Made by a program: the position numbers and the translations under genes. Shown in pieces: positions 7,993 through 15,584 of a stretch of DNA of 43,653 nucleotides. Location of the stretch: assembly GCA_025924775.1 (NCBI GenBank), contig JAICHS010000002.1, forward strand, positions 1 to 43,653. The letters are read 5' to 3'. The stretch is from Rhodanobacteraceae bacterium. Lineage in GTDB: Bacteria > Pseudomonadota > Gammaproteobacteria > Xanthomonadales > Rhodanobacteraceae. Below the pieces are notes generated by a model. The model saw nothing but the letters and a program-made list of their open reading frames with translations, was not told the origin of the DNA and did not search any database. How positions within the stretch are numbered: position 1 is the stretch's first letter; each line of letters opens with the position of its first letter.

Positions 7993-8463
7993 TCAGCTGC
8001 GGATATGCGCCTGCAGGTAGTTCTCGAGGCCGACCTGCCCGATCAGGCCAAGCTGGGTTTCCAGCCAGTCGACGTGTTCTTCTTCCGAACGCATGATGTC
8101 GGCAAATAGGTCGCGGCTGGGGAAGTCGGAAATCTTCTCGCAATACGCGATCGCGGCTTGCAGGTCGGGCAGCGCGGCGCGCTCCAGCTTCAGGTCGCAC
8201 TCGATGCATTCCCTGGGCGTCTGGCCGACCAGCAGCTTGCCGAGCTTCTGCAGGTTGGGTAGTCCTTCCAGGAACAGGATGCGCTCGATCAGGCGATCGG
8301 CGTGTTTCATCTCGTCGATCGATTCGCCACGCTCGTGCTCGGCCAGTTCCTTGTAGCCCCAGTTGGCGTACATCCGGTGGTGCAGAAAGTACTGGTTGAT
8401 CGCAATCAGTTCGTTGCCCAGTGCCTTGTTGAGGTGCTCGATGGCCTTGGTATCGCCCTTCAT
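7993..8463 (-). CDS. bfr: Bacterioferritin
   Basis: The 156-residue protein has the exact length and spacing of heme-containing bacterioferritin. All ferroxidase ligands are present: E18, E51, H54, E94, E127 and H130. M52, the axial ligand of the inter-subunit heme, is also conserved. It should assemble into a 24-mer cytoplasmic shell that oxidises and stores iron. The ATG at 8463 follows an AAGGAG 11 nt upstream; an in-frame upstream start would add 12 residues unlike the family. It lies downstream of bfd, whose product is expected to reduce Bfr heme to release iron. The two genes probably share iron-dependent control. Confidence 0.95.
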   Translation of the reverse strand: MKGDTKAIEHLNKALGNELIAINQYFLHHRMYANWGYKELAEHERGESIDEMKHADRLIERILFLEGLPNLQKLGKLLVGQTPRECIECDLKLERAALPDLQAAIAYCEKISDFPSRDLFADIMRSEEEHVDWLETQLGLIGQVGLENYLQAHIRS

Positions 8464-8590
8464 GACCGGACTCCTTGCGGGAAGGCGCGCAGAGCGCACG
8501 CGACAAGCCCGGACTATACCGCCCGGGGCGGAGGCATGACGGAGTGATTATCGATTGCAGGCAAATCGCCGCGGGGCGCTCGGCGACACC

Positions 8591-8791
8591 TCAGGCAGCG
8601 ACGGGCAACGCCGCGGCACGCCGCTCGGACTCGACCGAGGCATCCACCAGTTCGCGGGCTTCGGCCTCGCAGCAGCCGCAGCAGGTGGTGCAGCCGGTGC
8701 GCGCCTGCACGTCCTCAAACGTGTGGGCGCCGCCGGCGATGGCGCGGCGGATGTCATGGTCGGAAACGGCTTGGCAGACGCAAACGTACAT
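8591..8791 (-). CDS. bfd: Bacterioferritin-associated ferredoxin
   Basis: A 66-residue [2Fe-2S] protein of the BFD family. C4 and C6 (MYVCVC) and C38 and C41 (CCGCC) give the CxC...CxxC pattern typical of Bfd; extra cysteines at 34, 37 and 40 make the cluster region unusually Cys-rich. Bfd delivers electrons to the heme of bacterioferritin so that stored iron is mobilised, and it is normally induced by iron limitation. A Fur-box-like sequence lies about 30-50 nt upstream of the ATG. A long in-frame upstream extension reads antisense through rppH and is not considered coding. bfr follows 127 nt downstream. Confidence 0.92.
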   Translation of the reverse strand: MYVCVCQAVSDHDIRRAIAGGAHTFEDVQARTGCTTCCGCCEAEARELVDASVESERRAAALPVAA

Positions 8792-8820
8792 GGCGAATCC
8801 TCTGTGCGCGCCATTGGAAT

Positions 8821-8839
8821 ACGAATGCGAATGATTGTC
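8821..8839 (-). promoter_or_regulatory. Candidate Fur box upstream of bfd
   Basis: The 19-mer here matches the classical Fur consensus at about 12 of 19 positions, with the repeated AAT/ATT hexamer pattern (CGAATGCGAATGATTGTC). It lies 30 nt before the bfd start and overlaps the last codons of rppH. Iron repression of bfd is the expected logic in this family, so the site makes biological sense. Confidence 0.5.
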
Positions 8840-9353
8840 AAGTAGCTTTGCGGAATCCCACGCCGATCTCGACCGAGCACGCGGTTTCGACCAGTGGCGC
8901 GAAGTAGCGCAGGGCGCGCTTGTACACCTCGCGCTTGAAGTCCACCACGTGTTCGGCGGGGTACCAGAAGTCGACCCAGCGCCAGACGTCGAATTCCGGC
9001 GTCGTGTGGCGGTCCAGCCGGAACGCACCATCTTCGTCCAGCATCCGGAGCAGAAACCACACTTGTTTCTGGCCGATGCAGGTGGGGCGCTGGCCGCGCC
9101 GAACATAGCGTGGCGGCAGCCGATAGCGCAGCCAGCCGTGGGTCGATCCGAGGATTTCGACCTGGTCCCCGCGCAGCCCGGTTTCTTCCTCGAGCTCGCG
9201 GTACATCGCCTCGTCCGGGGTTTCGTCCGTGTTCATGCCGCCCTGCGGAAACTGCCAGCCGTCGCGCTGTACGCGTCGCGCCCAGAACACCTGGCCACTC
9301 GCGTTCAACAGCACGATGCCTACATTCAGGCGGTAGCCGTCCACGTCGATCAT
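8838..9353 (-). CDS. rppH: RNA 5'-pyrophosphohydrolase RppH
   Basis: A 171-residue Nudix hydrolase matching RppH/NudH from end to end. The N-terminal MIDVDGYRLNVGIVLLN and WQFPQGGMN segments are characteristic. The Nudix box follows as GGMNTDETPDEAMYRELEEE plus TGL, with all catalytic glutamates. The C-terminal FDVWRWVDFWYPAEHVVDFK region matches the family. RppH removes pyrophosphate from the 5' end of primary transcripts and so triggers RNase E decay. It reads in the same direction as bfd, 46 nt upstream of it, and is divergent from the DUF6776 gene. Its stop codon overlaps the putative Fur box of bfd. Confidence 0.95.
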   Translation of the reverse strand: MIDVDGYRLNVGIVLLNASGQVFWARRVQRDGWQFPQGGMNTDETPDEAMYRELEEETGLRGDQVEILGSTHGWLRYRLPPRYVRRGQRPTCIGQKQVWFLLRMLDEDGAFRLDRHTTPEFDVWRWVDFWYPAEHVVDFKREVYKRALRYFAPLVETACSVEIGVGFRKAT

Positions 9354-9454
9354 GGGCTGGATTCAAGCACAGCTCGCGAACCCTCGGCAAGCCCGTGGCG
9401 GGTTCCACAACGTGAACGACGGCGGGTTTTGACGGTCTTACGCCGTTGGCGGGG

Positions 9455-9483
9455 TTGCACGTGCCGGGATGGCTCGTTATAAG
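9455..9483 (+). promoter_or_regulatory. Candidate promoter for the DUF6776-erpA run
   Basis: TTGCAC (9455-9460), a 17-nt spacer and TATAAG (9478-9483) precede the ATG at 9509 by about 25 nt. The -10 matches five of six consensus bases; the -35 is weak. Confidence 0.4.
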
Positions 9484-9508
9484 CGACCGGTTCATCTTTG
9501 CAAAGCGC

Positions 9509-10246
9509 ATGGCTTCGACGATCTTTCACCACTGGCTGGACCAGTTCAAGGCACTACCGCAATCCCGGCGGCGCAAGGCGTCCGCCGGCCTTGCGGTACT
9601 CGTGATCGCGGTGGTCTTCGGGCTGGGCATGTTGTTTGGCCGCGGCGTGGGCTTTCCCAACGGCCTGGAAGCGCGCGCGCATCGCCTGGCGGCCCAGAAC
9701 GCCGATTTGCAAAGCCGGAATCAGAGCCTCGTGGCGCAGCAGCAGACGGCCAACACGACCGTCGCGTCGCTGAAGCAGGCGATGGCCAGCCGCGACGCGG
9801 AGCTGCAGACGCTGAAACGGGAACAGGCGTTCTACGCCAAGCTGATCGGCATCGATGGCAGCCGCTCGGGCCTGGGCGTGCACAGCATCGCGCTGACGCC
9901 GGTGGCGCACACCAACGCGTGGAACTTCACGGTCACCTTGGTCAACACCGCGGAAAACGCGGACGCGGCGCGCGGCAACCTGACCGTCGCGGTGGATGGC
10001 GTACAGGGCGGCAAGCTTGCGACGCTGGACTGGGCCAGCCTGTCCAACGCCAGGGACAAGGCCGGGATCCCGTTCGCGTTCAAGTTTTTCCAGCAACTGC
10101 AAGGCTCGCTGGCGCTGCCCAGAGGCTTCGTGCCCAACCGCATCACGATCACGCTGAGCCCCGAGGGCGGTGCGCCCGTCACCCGCCAGCTTGCGTGGGG
10201 CGACGCGCTGGCGGGCCGCCGCGGCATCACCCTCGGCACGCCTTGA
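9509..10246 (+). CDS. DUF6776-type membrane-anchored protein
   Basis: A 245-residue protein of unknown function. One transmembrane helix (about residues 25-45) follows a basic N-terminus. Residues 52-110 form a likely coiled coil rich in Gln, Ala and Leu. The C-terminal 130 residues are predicted beta-rich and probably periplasmic. The topology and position immediately upstream of erpA match the DUF6776 family of Xanthomonadales; assignment is from recall of family layout, not a search. The start at 9509 gives a sensible N-terminus and lies downstream of a candidate promoter. It sits 44 nt before erpA and is likely its operon partner, but a role in Fe-S assembly is not demonstrated by the sequence. 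Confidence 0.75.
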   Translation: MASTIFHHWLDQFKALPQSRRRKASAGLAVLVIAVVFGLGMLFGRGVGFPNGLEARAHRLAAQNADLQSRNQSLVAQQQTANTTVASLKQAMASRDAELQTLKREQAFYAKLIGIDGSRSGLGVHSIALTPVAHTNAWNFTVTLVNTAENADAARGNLTVAVDGVQGGKLATLDWASLSNARDKAGIPFAFKFFQQLQGSLALPRGFVPNRITITLSPEGGAPVTRQLAWGDALAGRRGITLGTP

Positions 10247-10263
10247 TCGGGCGGGCGCCCGCC

Positions 10264-10278
10264 GCCATCATGGATGGC
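10264..10278 (+). promoter_or_regulatory. Hairpin at the erpA translation start region
   Basis: GCCATC and GATGGC form a perfect 6-bp inverted repeat around an ATG (10270) that is in frame with erpA. The downstream GAGGTG favours initiation at 10291, so the hairpin sits just before the ribosome binding site and could influence start choice. Confidence 0.3.
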
Positions 10279-10290
10279 GAGGTGTCGAAC

Positions 10291-10647
10291 ATGCACGCTG
10301 CAAGCAGTCTTCCTTCCGAACCCAGCCTGAAGATCTCCGATGCGGCGCTGGGCCGCGTGCGCGCGTTGCTGCTTGAGGAGGGCAATCCTGCGCTCAAGTT
10401 GCGGGTTTCGGTCGAAGGCGGCGGCTGTTCGGGGTTCCAGTACGATTTTCGCCTCGACGCGGCACGCGCGGCCGACGACTTCGTGCTTGCGCGCGAGGGC
10501 ATCGAACTGCTGATCGATCCGCTGAGCATGCAGTATCTGGAAGGGGCCGAGGTCGATTGCGTGGAAGCGCTTTCCGGGGCGCAGTTCGTGGTGCGCAATC
10601 CGAACGCGAAGGCCACCTGCGGGTGTGGCAGCTCGTTCACGGCGTAG
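10291..10647 (+). CDS. erpA: Iron-sulfur cluster insertion protein ErpA
   Basis: A 118-residue A-type carrier. The three cluster-binding cysteines are present: C46 in VEGGGCSGFQ and C110/C112 in ATCGCGSSF. The DPLSMQYLEGAEVD segment is typical of ErpA rather than IscA. ErpA receives Fe-S clusters from IscU or NfuA and inserts them into targets such as IspG/IspH. GAGGTG about 7 nt ahead of 10291 favours that ATG; starting at 10270 would add seven residues. The essential-gene context (DUF6776 upstream, nudC downstream) is the usual one in this bacterial group. Confidence 0.93.
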   Translation: MHAASSLPSEPSLKISDAALGRVRALLLEEGNPALKLRVSVEGGGCSGFQYDFRLDAARAADDFVLAREGIELLIDPLSMQYLEGAEVDCVEALSGAQFVVRNPNAKATCGCGSSFTA

Positions 10648-10723
10648 TTGTGCGATCATCCGCGACCGCCGCGCTGCCAGCCGCGCGCACTTGGTTGTCA
10701 CCGTGAGCGCACGACACCAGCAC

Positions 10724-10739
10724 GGCCATCCATGGCCTG
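10724..10739 (+). repeat. Interspersed 16-base repeat core, copy A
   Basis: GGCCATCCATGGCCTG occurs here upstream of nudC and again at 22463-22478 (reverse) and 27187-27202, with a one-base variant at 27295-27310. Flanks are similar only over short distances. Confidence 0.6.
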
Positions 10740-10803
10740 GCTTGTCACGGCAGCCGCTGCGAACGGGCTGGTCTGCTTTTTGCTTTTCCGTGGGGGCGAC
10801 TGC

Positions 10804-11727
10804 GTGAGTTCGGCCGAGCGCACGGGGCACAACACGTTCGCGGGTACGCCGCTGGACCGCTGCGGCGAGTTCCGCGCCGACTCCGCGTGGGTGGCAACCC
10901 AACGCGGCGCCGGTGATGCGCGGTTCCTTGCGCTTGACGCCGAGGGCCGCGCGCCGGCGCGTGACGGCCACCTGTACTGGCAAACCGCGACCGGGGTCGC
11001 GCCGGACGCCGCCGCCAATTTCCTCGGCAAGCTCGCGGGCGTGCCGATCTTCGCATTGCGCCAGCCGGTTACGCCGCAAGCATGGCCTGGCGCCCGCTGG
11101 CTGGACCTGCGTACCGCCGCCGGCGAACTCGAGCGTGCCGAAGCCGGCCTGCTCGCGTACGCGCGCGCCTTGGCCAACTGGCAGGATGCGACGCGGCATT
11201 GCGGTTACTGCGGCGCGCCGCTTGCGTTCGACGTCAGTGGCCATCGCGCCGTCTGCGGCGGTTGCGGCCGCATGCACTTTCCGCGCACCGACGCGGCGAT
11301 CATCGTGATCGTCGAGCATGGCGACGCCTGCCTGCTTGGCCGGCAGGCCAGCTGGCGGCCGCGCCAGTATTCCACCCTCGCGGGCTTCGTCGAGCCCGGT
11401 GAATCACTGGCCGACGCGGTGCGCCGCGAAGTGCGCGAGGAAACGGGCGTCCAAGTACTCGATTGCGATTTCCACTCCTCGCAACCGTGGCCGTTCCCCG
11501 CATCGCTGATGCTGGGCTTCACCGCGACCGCCGCTGCGCGCGACATCAACCTGGTCGACGGTGAGCTGGAGGATGCGCGCTGGTTCACCGCGCGCCAGAT
11601 CGCCGCTGGCCTGCACGACGGGTCGTTGCGGCTGTCACCGCGGGTGTCGATTTCCTACCGCCTGATCGAGCACTGGCTGCGCGTGCGCGCGGGCATCGAA
11701 CTGGACGGGTTGCCGCGCGCGGACTGA
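10804..11727 (+). CDS. nudC: NADH pyrophosphatase NudC
   Basis: A 307-residue Nudix enzyme. A zinc ribbon is formed by C133, C136, C151 and C154. The Nudix box runs from G194 to V216 with the expected GX5EX7REVXEEXG spacing. The SQPWPFPASLMLGF block after the box is the NADH-pyrophosphatase signature. NudC hydrolyses NAD(H) and removes NAD caps from RNA 5' ends. I chose the GTG at 10804 because GGGGG lies 7 nt upstream and the frame further 5' reads through repeat-like DNA; an in-frame start near 10648 is less likely. It belongs to the plus-strand run from erpA to ampE. Confidence 0.9.
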   Translation: MSSAERTGHNTFAGTPLDRCGEFRADSAWVATQRGAGDARFLALDAEGRAPARDGHLYWQTATGVAPDAAANFLGKLAGVPIFALRQPVTPQAWPGARWLDLRTAAGELERAEAGLLAYARALANWQDATRHCGYCGAPLAFDVSGHRAVCGGCGRMHFPRTDAAIIVIVEHGDACLLGRQASWRPRQYSTLAGFVEPGESLADAVRREVREETGVQVLDCDFHSSQPWPFPASLMLGFTATAAARDINLVDGELEDARWFTARQIAAGLHDGSLRLSPRVSISYRLIEHWLRVRAGIELDGLPRAD

Positions 11728-11737
11728 ACCTGACCGC

Positions 11738-11743
11738 TACAAT
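11738..11743 (+). promoter_or_regulatory. Candidate -10 box upstream of ampE
   Basis: TACAAT, five of six matches to the -10 consensus, lies between the nudC stop and the ampE ATG, 32 nt upstream of the latter. No -35 with normal spacing is obvious. Confidence 0.3.
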
Positions 11744-11775
11744 CGCGGCGGACGTTCGCCAGGCAAACCGTTTCC

Positions 11776-12636
11776 ATGGCCATCCAACTTGTTGCGGCGC
11801 TGATCGTGCTGCTGGTGCTGATCGTGTGGCCCGGCAACGTGGCAAGGTTGCGCAGGTTCGGCTGGTACCAGCGCTGGCTGGGCGTACTCGATTTCGCCGA
11901 AGGTGGCGGTCGCGTTGCCCTCGCGCTGGTCGTACCGGTGCTGGCGTGCGCGGTCATCGCGCATTTTTTGCGCGGCTGGATGCTGGCGCCGGCGGCGCTG
12001 GCATTCGCGGTGTTGATCCTGTTCTACACCTTCGGCCCGCGCGAACTGGAAGGCGATTTCGAGGCGGTGCTGCGCAGTGACGATGCGGCGGAGCAGGCCG
12101 CCGCCGCGCAGAACTTCCGCAGCGTGCCGGATGGCGCGCCGCGTGCGTTCACCGCGCCCGAACTGGTCGAGGCCGCGGTAATGGCGTCGCTGCGCCGCCG
12201 CTTCGGGGTGCTGTTCTGGTTTTTCCTGCTCGGGCCGGCGGGTGCGCTGGGCTACCGGCTGGCGCGGGCCACCACCGACGCGAGCGATCCACGCACCCGG
12301 CATGCGGCGCGGCGTTTTGCCGACGCGCTCGACTGGCTCCCCGCGCACCTGATGGTGCTGGCGATGGCGATGGTTTCCAACTTCGATGCCGTTACGGCCG
12401 CGTGGCGCACATGGCACGCGCAGCCGGGCCACGCGGCGTCTGATCTCGACCCCGATTTCCTGGCGGCGGTGGCGCGCTCGGGCGTGGATGCCGACATCGA
12501 GGCCGGCGACGGCGCCAGCACCGACACCCGCGATCCGGTGGCCGAGCTGGCTGACGCGCGGCGCCTGATGGCGCGCGTGCTGACGGTGTGGCTGGCGGTG
12601 GTGGCGTTGATCGTGCTGGCGGGCTGGGTGGCCTGA
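11776..12636 (+). CDS. ampE: AmpE-like membrane protein (CobD/CbiB superfamily)
   Basis: A 286-residue inner-membrane protein with about four to five hydrophobic segments. The N-terminal QRWLGVLDF, the FGPRELEGD motif after the second hydrophobic block, the RRRFGVLFWFFLLGPAGALG segment and the DWLPAHLMVLAMAMV block match AmpE of the CobD/CbiB superfamily. AmpE is associated with beta-lactamase regulation together with AmpD in enterobacteria. No ampD lies in this window, so involvement in antibiotic response is not shown here. The product ends a few bases before a small tandem duplication and a convergent gene. Confidence 0.85.
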   Translation: MAIQLVAALIVLLVLIVWPGNVARLRRFGWYQRWLGVLDFAEGGGRVALALVVPVLACAVIAHFLRGWMLAPAALAFAVLILFYTFGPRELEGDFEAVLRSDDAAEQAAAAQNFRSVPDGAPRAFTAPELVEAAVMASLRRRFGVLFWFFLLGPAGALGYRLARATTDASDPRTRHAARRFADALDWLPAHLMVLAMAMVSNFDAVTAAWRTWHAQPGHAASDLDPDFLAAVARSGVDADIEAGDGASTDTRDPVAELADARRLMARVLTVWLAVVALIVLAGWVA

Positions 12637-12640
12637 CGCC

Positions 12641-12668
12641 TGTCGTGTGACGCTTGTCGTGTGACGCC
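12641..12668. repeat. 14-bp tandem duplication after ampE
   Basis: TGTCGTGTGACGC is repeated with a 14-nt period directly after the ampE stop, and a partial third TGACGCC overlaps the stop. It looks like a small slippage duplication between convergent genes. Confidence 0.6.
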
Positions 12669-12699
12669 TGCCTGCACGTGTATTGGGTGGCGGCGCCCG

Positions 12700-13278
12700 C
12701 TACAGGATGCCCGGGATCAGCGCCTTGACGCGGCGCATGTAATCCACGTAGCTGGCGCCGAAACGTTCGCGCATCCAGGCTTCCTCGTGGCGCAACTTGA
12801 ACCACAACCCGGCGAACACCAGCGCGATCGCCAGCAAGCCACGCCATTCGCCGATGGCCACGGCGGTTCCGAGCATGGCCAGCAGCATGCCGGTGTAGAT
12901 CGGATGACGCGCCCAGCGGTACGGGCCAACGACGATCAGTTCGTGCTCTTTTTTCAATTGCACCGTGGCGCTCCAGTTGCGGCCAAGCACGACGCGTGCC
13001 CAGCTCGCAAACGCGAGGCCAAGCAGCACCAGTGCCAGGCCGATGACAGGCCAGTCGGCCGACGCGGGCAGCCAGCGCCACCACAGCCATGGCAGCCAAG
13101 TGCGCGGTCCGGTGGCGATCAGGAGCACGGCGCCGACCATCATCGGTATCCGGTAGGCCAATATCGTACCGACGTTGTCGGTGCGCTCGACTTGTTTGGT
13201 TCGCGTTGCGCTGACGAACCAGTACGCGATCCAGATGAGCCAGGCAAAGCCGATGGCGGCGAGCAGAGACGGTTGCAT
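12700..13278 (-). CDS. ICMT/PEMT-family membrane methyltransferase-like protein
   Basis: A 192-residue protein with four to five transmembrane helices. The conserved C-terminal block of the isoprenylcysteine carboxyl methyltransferase/phospholipid methyltransferase family is visible: GPYRWARHPIYTGML near residues 118-132 and the EEAWMRERFGASYVDYMRRV region before the end. Bacterial members probably methylate small hydrophobic or lipid substrates; the substrate here is unknown. It is convergent with ampE and separated from the next minus-strand gene by about 130 nt. Confidence 0.85.
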   Translation of the reverse strand: MQPSLLAAIGFAWLIWIAYWFVSATRTKQVERTDNVGTILAYRIPMMVGAVLLIATGPRTWLPWLWWRWLPASADWPVIGLALVLLGLAFASWARVVLGRNWSATVQLKKEHELIVVGPYRWARHPIYTGMLLAMLGTAVAIGEWRGLLAIALVFAGLWFKLRHEEAWMRERFGASYVDYMRRVKALIPGIL

Positions 13279-13410
13279 CGAGTTGCTTCCGCGAGGGATG
13301 TTGCAATCTGGACCGTCGGAAAGCCGACGTCGAGTGACAGTCGTCAGTCGATTCTCGCGCGCCGCCGCATCAGCGAGGGGTGCCCGGTCGCCATTTCCGG
13401 CCGGCGGGAA

Positions 13411-14172
13411 TCAGCCGCCCGCTTCGATCAGCCGTTCCATCTCGGCTTTCAGGATCGCGCCGTGCTCGCGCAACCAGTCGCGCTGCACCTGGTAGCCCGG
13501 CATCAGGTCACCCACACGCGCCCAGAAGCGTGGCGAATGGCTGCGCACCTTGAGATGGCACATTTCGTGCGCCAGCACGTAGCGCAGCGCGGCGGGTGGC
13601 GCCAGCGCCAGCGCCAGGTCGAGCGTAATGCGGTCGTGCGCGTCCAGGCTGCCCCACAGGCTTTTCAGCGACTTGATGCGCAGGCCCGTGGGCGCGGCGT
13701 CGAGATGCTCGGAGGCGTGCGCCATCCAGCGCGACAGGTCGCGGCGCATGTGGCTTTCGAGGAACGCAGCCAGCAGGTTGCGGGCCGCGGGCATTGCGGT
13801 GGTGAACGGGCGCGGCACGTGCAGGCGCAGTTCGTCGCCCAGGTATTCGATGCGCGGGTATTCGGCCTCGCGCCAAGTGAGTTCGACACTTTCGCCGCGC
13901 AGCGGCACCAGCGTGGGCACGCCGGGCTTGAGCGGTGGCGGCCCGCGGCGCGGCACGCGCAGCTCGGACAGCTTGCGCTCCAGCCAGTCGCTGTTCTCGC
14001 GCAGGAACGCATAGACCTGCGCCGGGTGAGTGCCACGCGGATACGAGATGCGCGCGCCGTGCGAGGTGACCGACAGGCGCAGTCGCCGGGCGCGCGGGTG
14101 CATGGCCTTCAGCACCTTGATGGTGCCGCCCTTGCCCGTCGCCAGCTCCAGGAAATCGCCCGTCGTCGTCAT
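13411..14172 (-). CDS. YgjP-like zinc metallopeptidase
   Basis: A 253-residue protein of the YgjP/DUF45 (M48-like) group. The zinc motif HEMCH (H202, E203, H206) is followed by the family's HSPRFW segment with H212. The SLKSLWGSLDAHDRITLDL block upstream matches the family pattern in which CxSRWGS-like residues precede the HExxH helix. Members are putative cytoplasmic proteases; no substrate is known. The ATG at 14172 lies 20 nt after the rdgC stop, so the pair is probably one transcript. A 16-nt palindrome spans the junction. Confidence 0.88.
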   Translation of the reverse strand: MTTTGDFLELATGKGGTIKVLKAMHPRARRLRLSVTSHGARISYPRGTHPAQVYAFLRENSDWLERKLSELRVPRRGPPPLKPGVPTLVPLRGESVELTWREAEYPRIEYLGDELRLHVPRPFTTAMPAARNLLAAFLESHMRRDLSRWMAHASEHLDAAPTGLRIKSLKSLWGSLDAHDRITLDLALALAPPAALRYVLAHEMCHLKVRSHSPRFWARVGDLMPGYQVQRDWLREHGAILKAEMERLIEAGG

Positions 14173-14178
14173 GTTTGC

Positions 14179-14194
14179 AGCGGAAGCTTCCGCT
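14179..14194. repeat. Palindrome spanning the rdgC stop
   Basis: AGCGGAAGCTTCCGCT is a perfect inverted repeat that includes part of the rdgC stop codon and lies a few bases upstream of the downstream gene's ATG. It occupies the place of that gene's ribosome binding site. Confidence 0.6.
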
Positions 14195-15110
14195 AGTCGT
14201 GCTTGGCGTCCGGGCGTTCCAGCCCGAACCATTTTTCCATTTCCGCGAACAGGCGTCCCAGCTCCAGCGTCATCAGCGCAAAGCGTGCATCCAGCTCCGC
14301 TTCGGCCGAATCCCGCCCGTCGGCGTCGAGTGAGTCCTGCACGACGTCGAGAAAACGCAACTTGCGGATCACCAGATCCTCGCCGAGCACGAAGCTGGCG
14401 CGATCCTCGAACTGCAAGCCGAGCTGGAACACTTGCTTGCCCTGCTTCAAATGCGCCCGAACCTCGGCGCTTTCAAGCTCCTGCTTGCGGCAACGGATGA
14501 CCGCGCCGCCAGCGGGGTCGCGCAGTTCGCATTCGTCGCCCAGCACGAGTCCCGTGGGTAGCTTGCCATGCGCCAGCCACGCCGTCATCAGGGCCCGCGG
14601 GGCTTCGCTGGCGGTCAGCGGCTGGGCCGGAAAGCTGCCCAGGGCCTCGCGCAGGGCGGTCAGCGCGGCTTCGGCCGCCTTGCGTGAGGCCGTATCCAGC
14701 ACCAGCCAGCCATTTTTCGTTTCAATATAGGCATTTAGCCGCGAAGGCCGGACAAAGGCCTGGGGCAGCAAGATGTCCAGCACCTCGGCCTTGAGCGCGC
14801 GGCGCTGGCGCCCGCCAAGCGGCCGTCCGCGCCGTTCGGCCTCCTTGCGCAGGCGTTTGCCCAGTTCGGCATTGACCACCGCCGCGGGCAGCAGTTTTTC
14901 CTCCGCCCCCAGGGTGACCAGGGTGGCGTTGCCGACCGTATGGCTCAGCACTTCGGAATCGGGGCCGAAGGGCGACACGAAGCCACGCGTGGCAATTTCC
15001 AACGGCCCGCAGGCACGCAGCGCGCGCCCGGCCAGCGCCGGGTCGAGATCCTGAAGCGGTTTGGCGGCCGAGGACGAAAAACGGAACAGGGTGAGGTTTC
15101 GAAAGAACAT
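14193..15110 (-). CDS. rdgC: Recombination-associated protein RdgC
   Basis: A 305-residue protein matching RdgC in length and in its landmarks: FFRNLTLFRF at the N-terminus, the GFVSPFGPDSEVLSHTVGNA region, NAYIETKNGWLVLDTASRKA in the middle, and LILEL-type acidic helices near the C-terminus. RdgC forms a ring-shaped dimer that binds double-stranded DNA and limits RecA activity. It is nucleoid-located by family knowledge. The gene leads a minus-strand pair with the YgjP-like protease. Confidence 0.95.
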   Translation of the reverse strand: MFFRNLTLFRFSSSAAKPLQDLDPALAGRALRACGPLEIATRGFVSPFGPDSEVLSHTVGNATLVTLGAEEKLLPAAVVNAELGKRLRKEAERRGRPLGGRQRRALKAEVLDILLPQAFVRPSRLNAYIETKNGWLVLDTASRKAAEAALTALREALGSFPAQPLTASEAPRALMTAWLAHGKLPTGLVLGDECELRDPAGGAVIRCRKQELESAEVRAHLKQGKQVFQLGLQFEDRASFVLGEDLVIRKLRFLDVVQDSLDADGRDSAEAELDARFALMTLELGRLFAEMEKWFGLERPDAKHD

Positions 15111-15370
15111 TCAGGGAACCGGGATAAGGGTGGGGAATGGGAATGCGCTAACGGGGCCAGGCGAACGTGTGCATCAGTGCTTGCGTCCCCGCTACCCGCT
15201 CCCGGCTTGGCCCGGGAGCCGGGCGTGAGCATCGGGCGGCGCCGTCTCACCACGTGCGCCTGGCAAGGCGAAGTCGGAAGGTTCCGGGTCGGCCAGTTGC
15301 GAGGGGCATTGGGGAACGTGCATGAACCCGTCAGTGTAGCGTGCGGGGATGGTGGCGCTACACTGCCGCC
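15111..15370. other. Divergent intergenic region rdgC / ydcH-like
   Basis: About 260 nt separate two divergent genes. I see no convincing sigma-70 promoter, RNA gene or repeat in it; short open frames look spurious. Confidence 0.4.
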
Positions 15371-15580
15371 ATGCAGCCCGACCCCGATCCCGCCACGTTG
15401 GCCCGCCGCCTCGTGGAGCTGCGAGAGGAGCACCGCGACCTCGATACCGCCATCGCGAAGCTGGCGGGCGATCCCAAGTGCGACCAGCTGCATTTGAGCC
15501 GGCTGAAGAAACGCAAGCTGAAGCTGAAGGACATGATTGCGTATTTCGAGAACCAGCAGATTCCCGACCTGGACGCCTGA
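15371..15580 (+). CDS. YdcH/DUF465-family small protein
   Basis: A 69-residue charged, helical protein with the DUF465 (YdcH) pattern: a first helix with LVELREEHRDLDTAI and a second with HLSRLKKRKLKLKDMI. The family is coiled-coil-like and of unknown function, widespread in proteobacteria. The ATG at 15371 gives the usual length. The GNAT gene begins 4 nt after its stop, so the two are translationally close. Confidence 0.85.
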   Translation: MQPDPDPATLARRLVELREEHRDLDTAIAKLAGDPKCDQLHLSRLKKRKLKLKDMIAYFENQQIPDLDA

Positions 15581-15584
15581 AACC

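Noticed and set aside
7454..9353. Siderophore biosynthesis cluster
   Set aside because: Only an isochorismatase-family hydrolase suggests this; no synthetase, receptor or transporter genes are present.
11776..12636. Cobalamin biosynthesis protein CobD/CbiB
   Set aside because: The superfamily is shared, but length, motif layout and lack of cob genes favour AmpE.
12636..12700. Possible CRISPR-like repeats after ampE
   Set aside because: Only two 14-nt copies without spacers; best explained as a slippage duplication.
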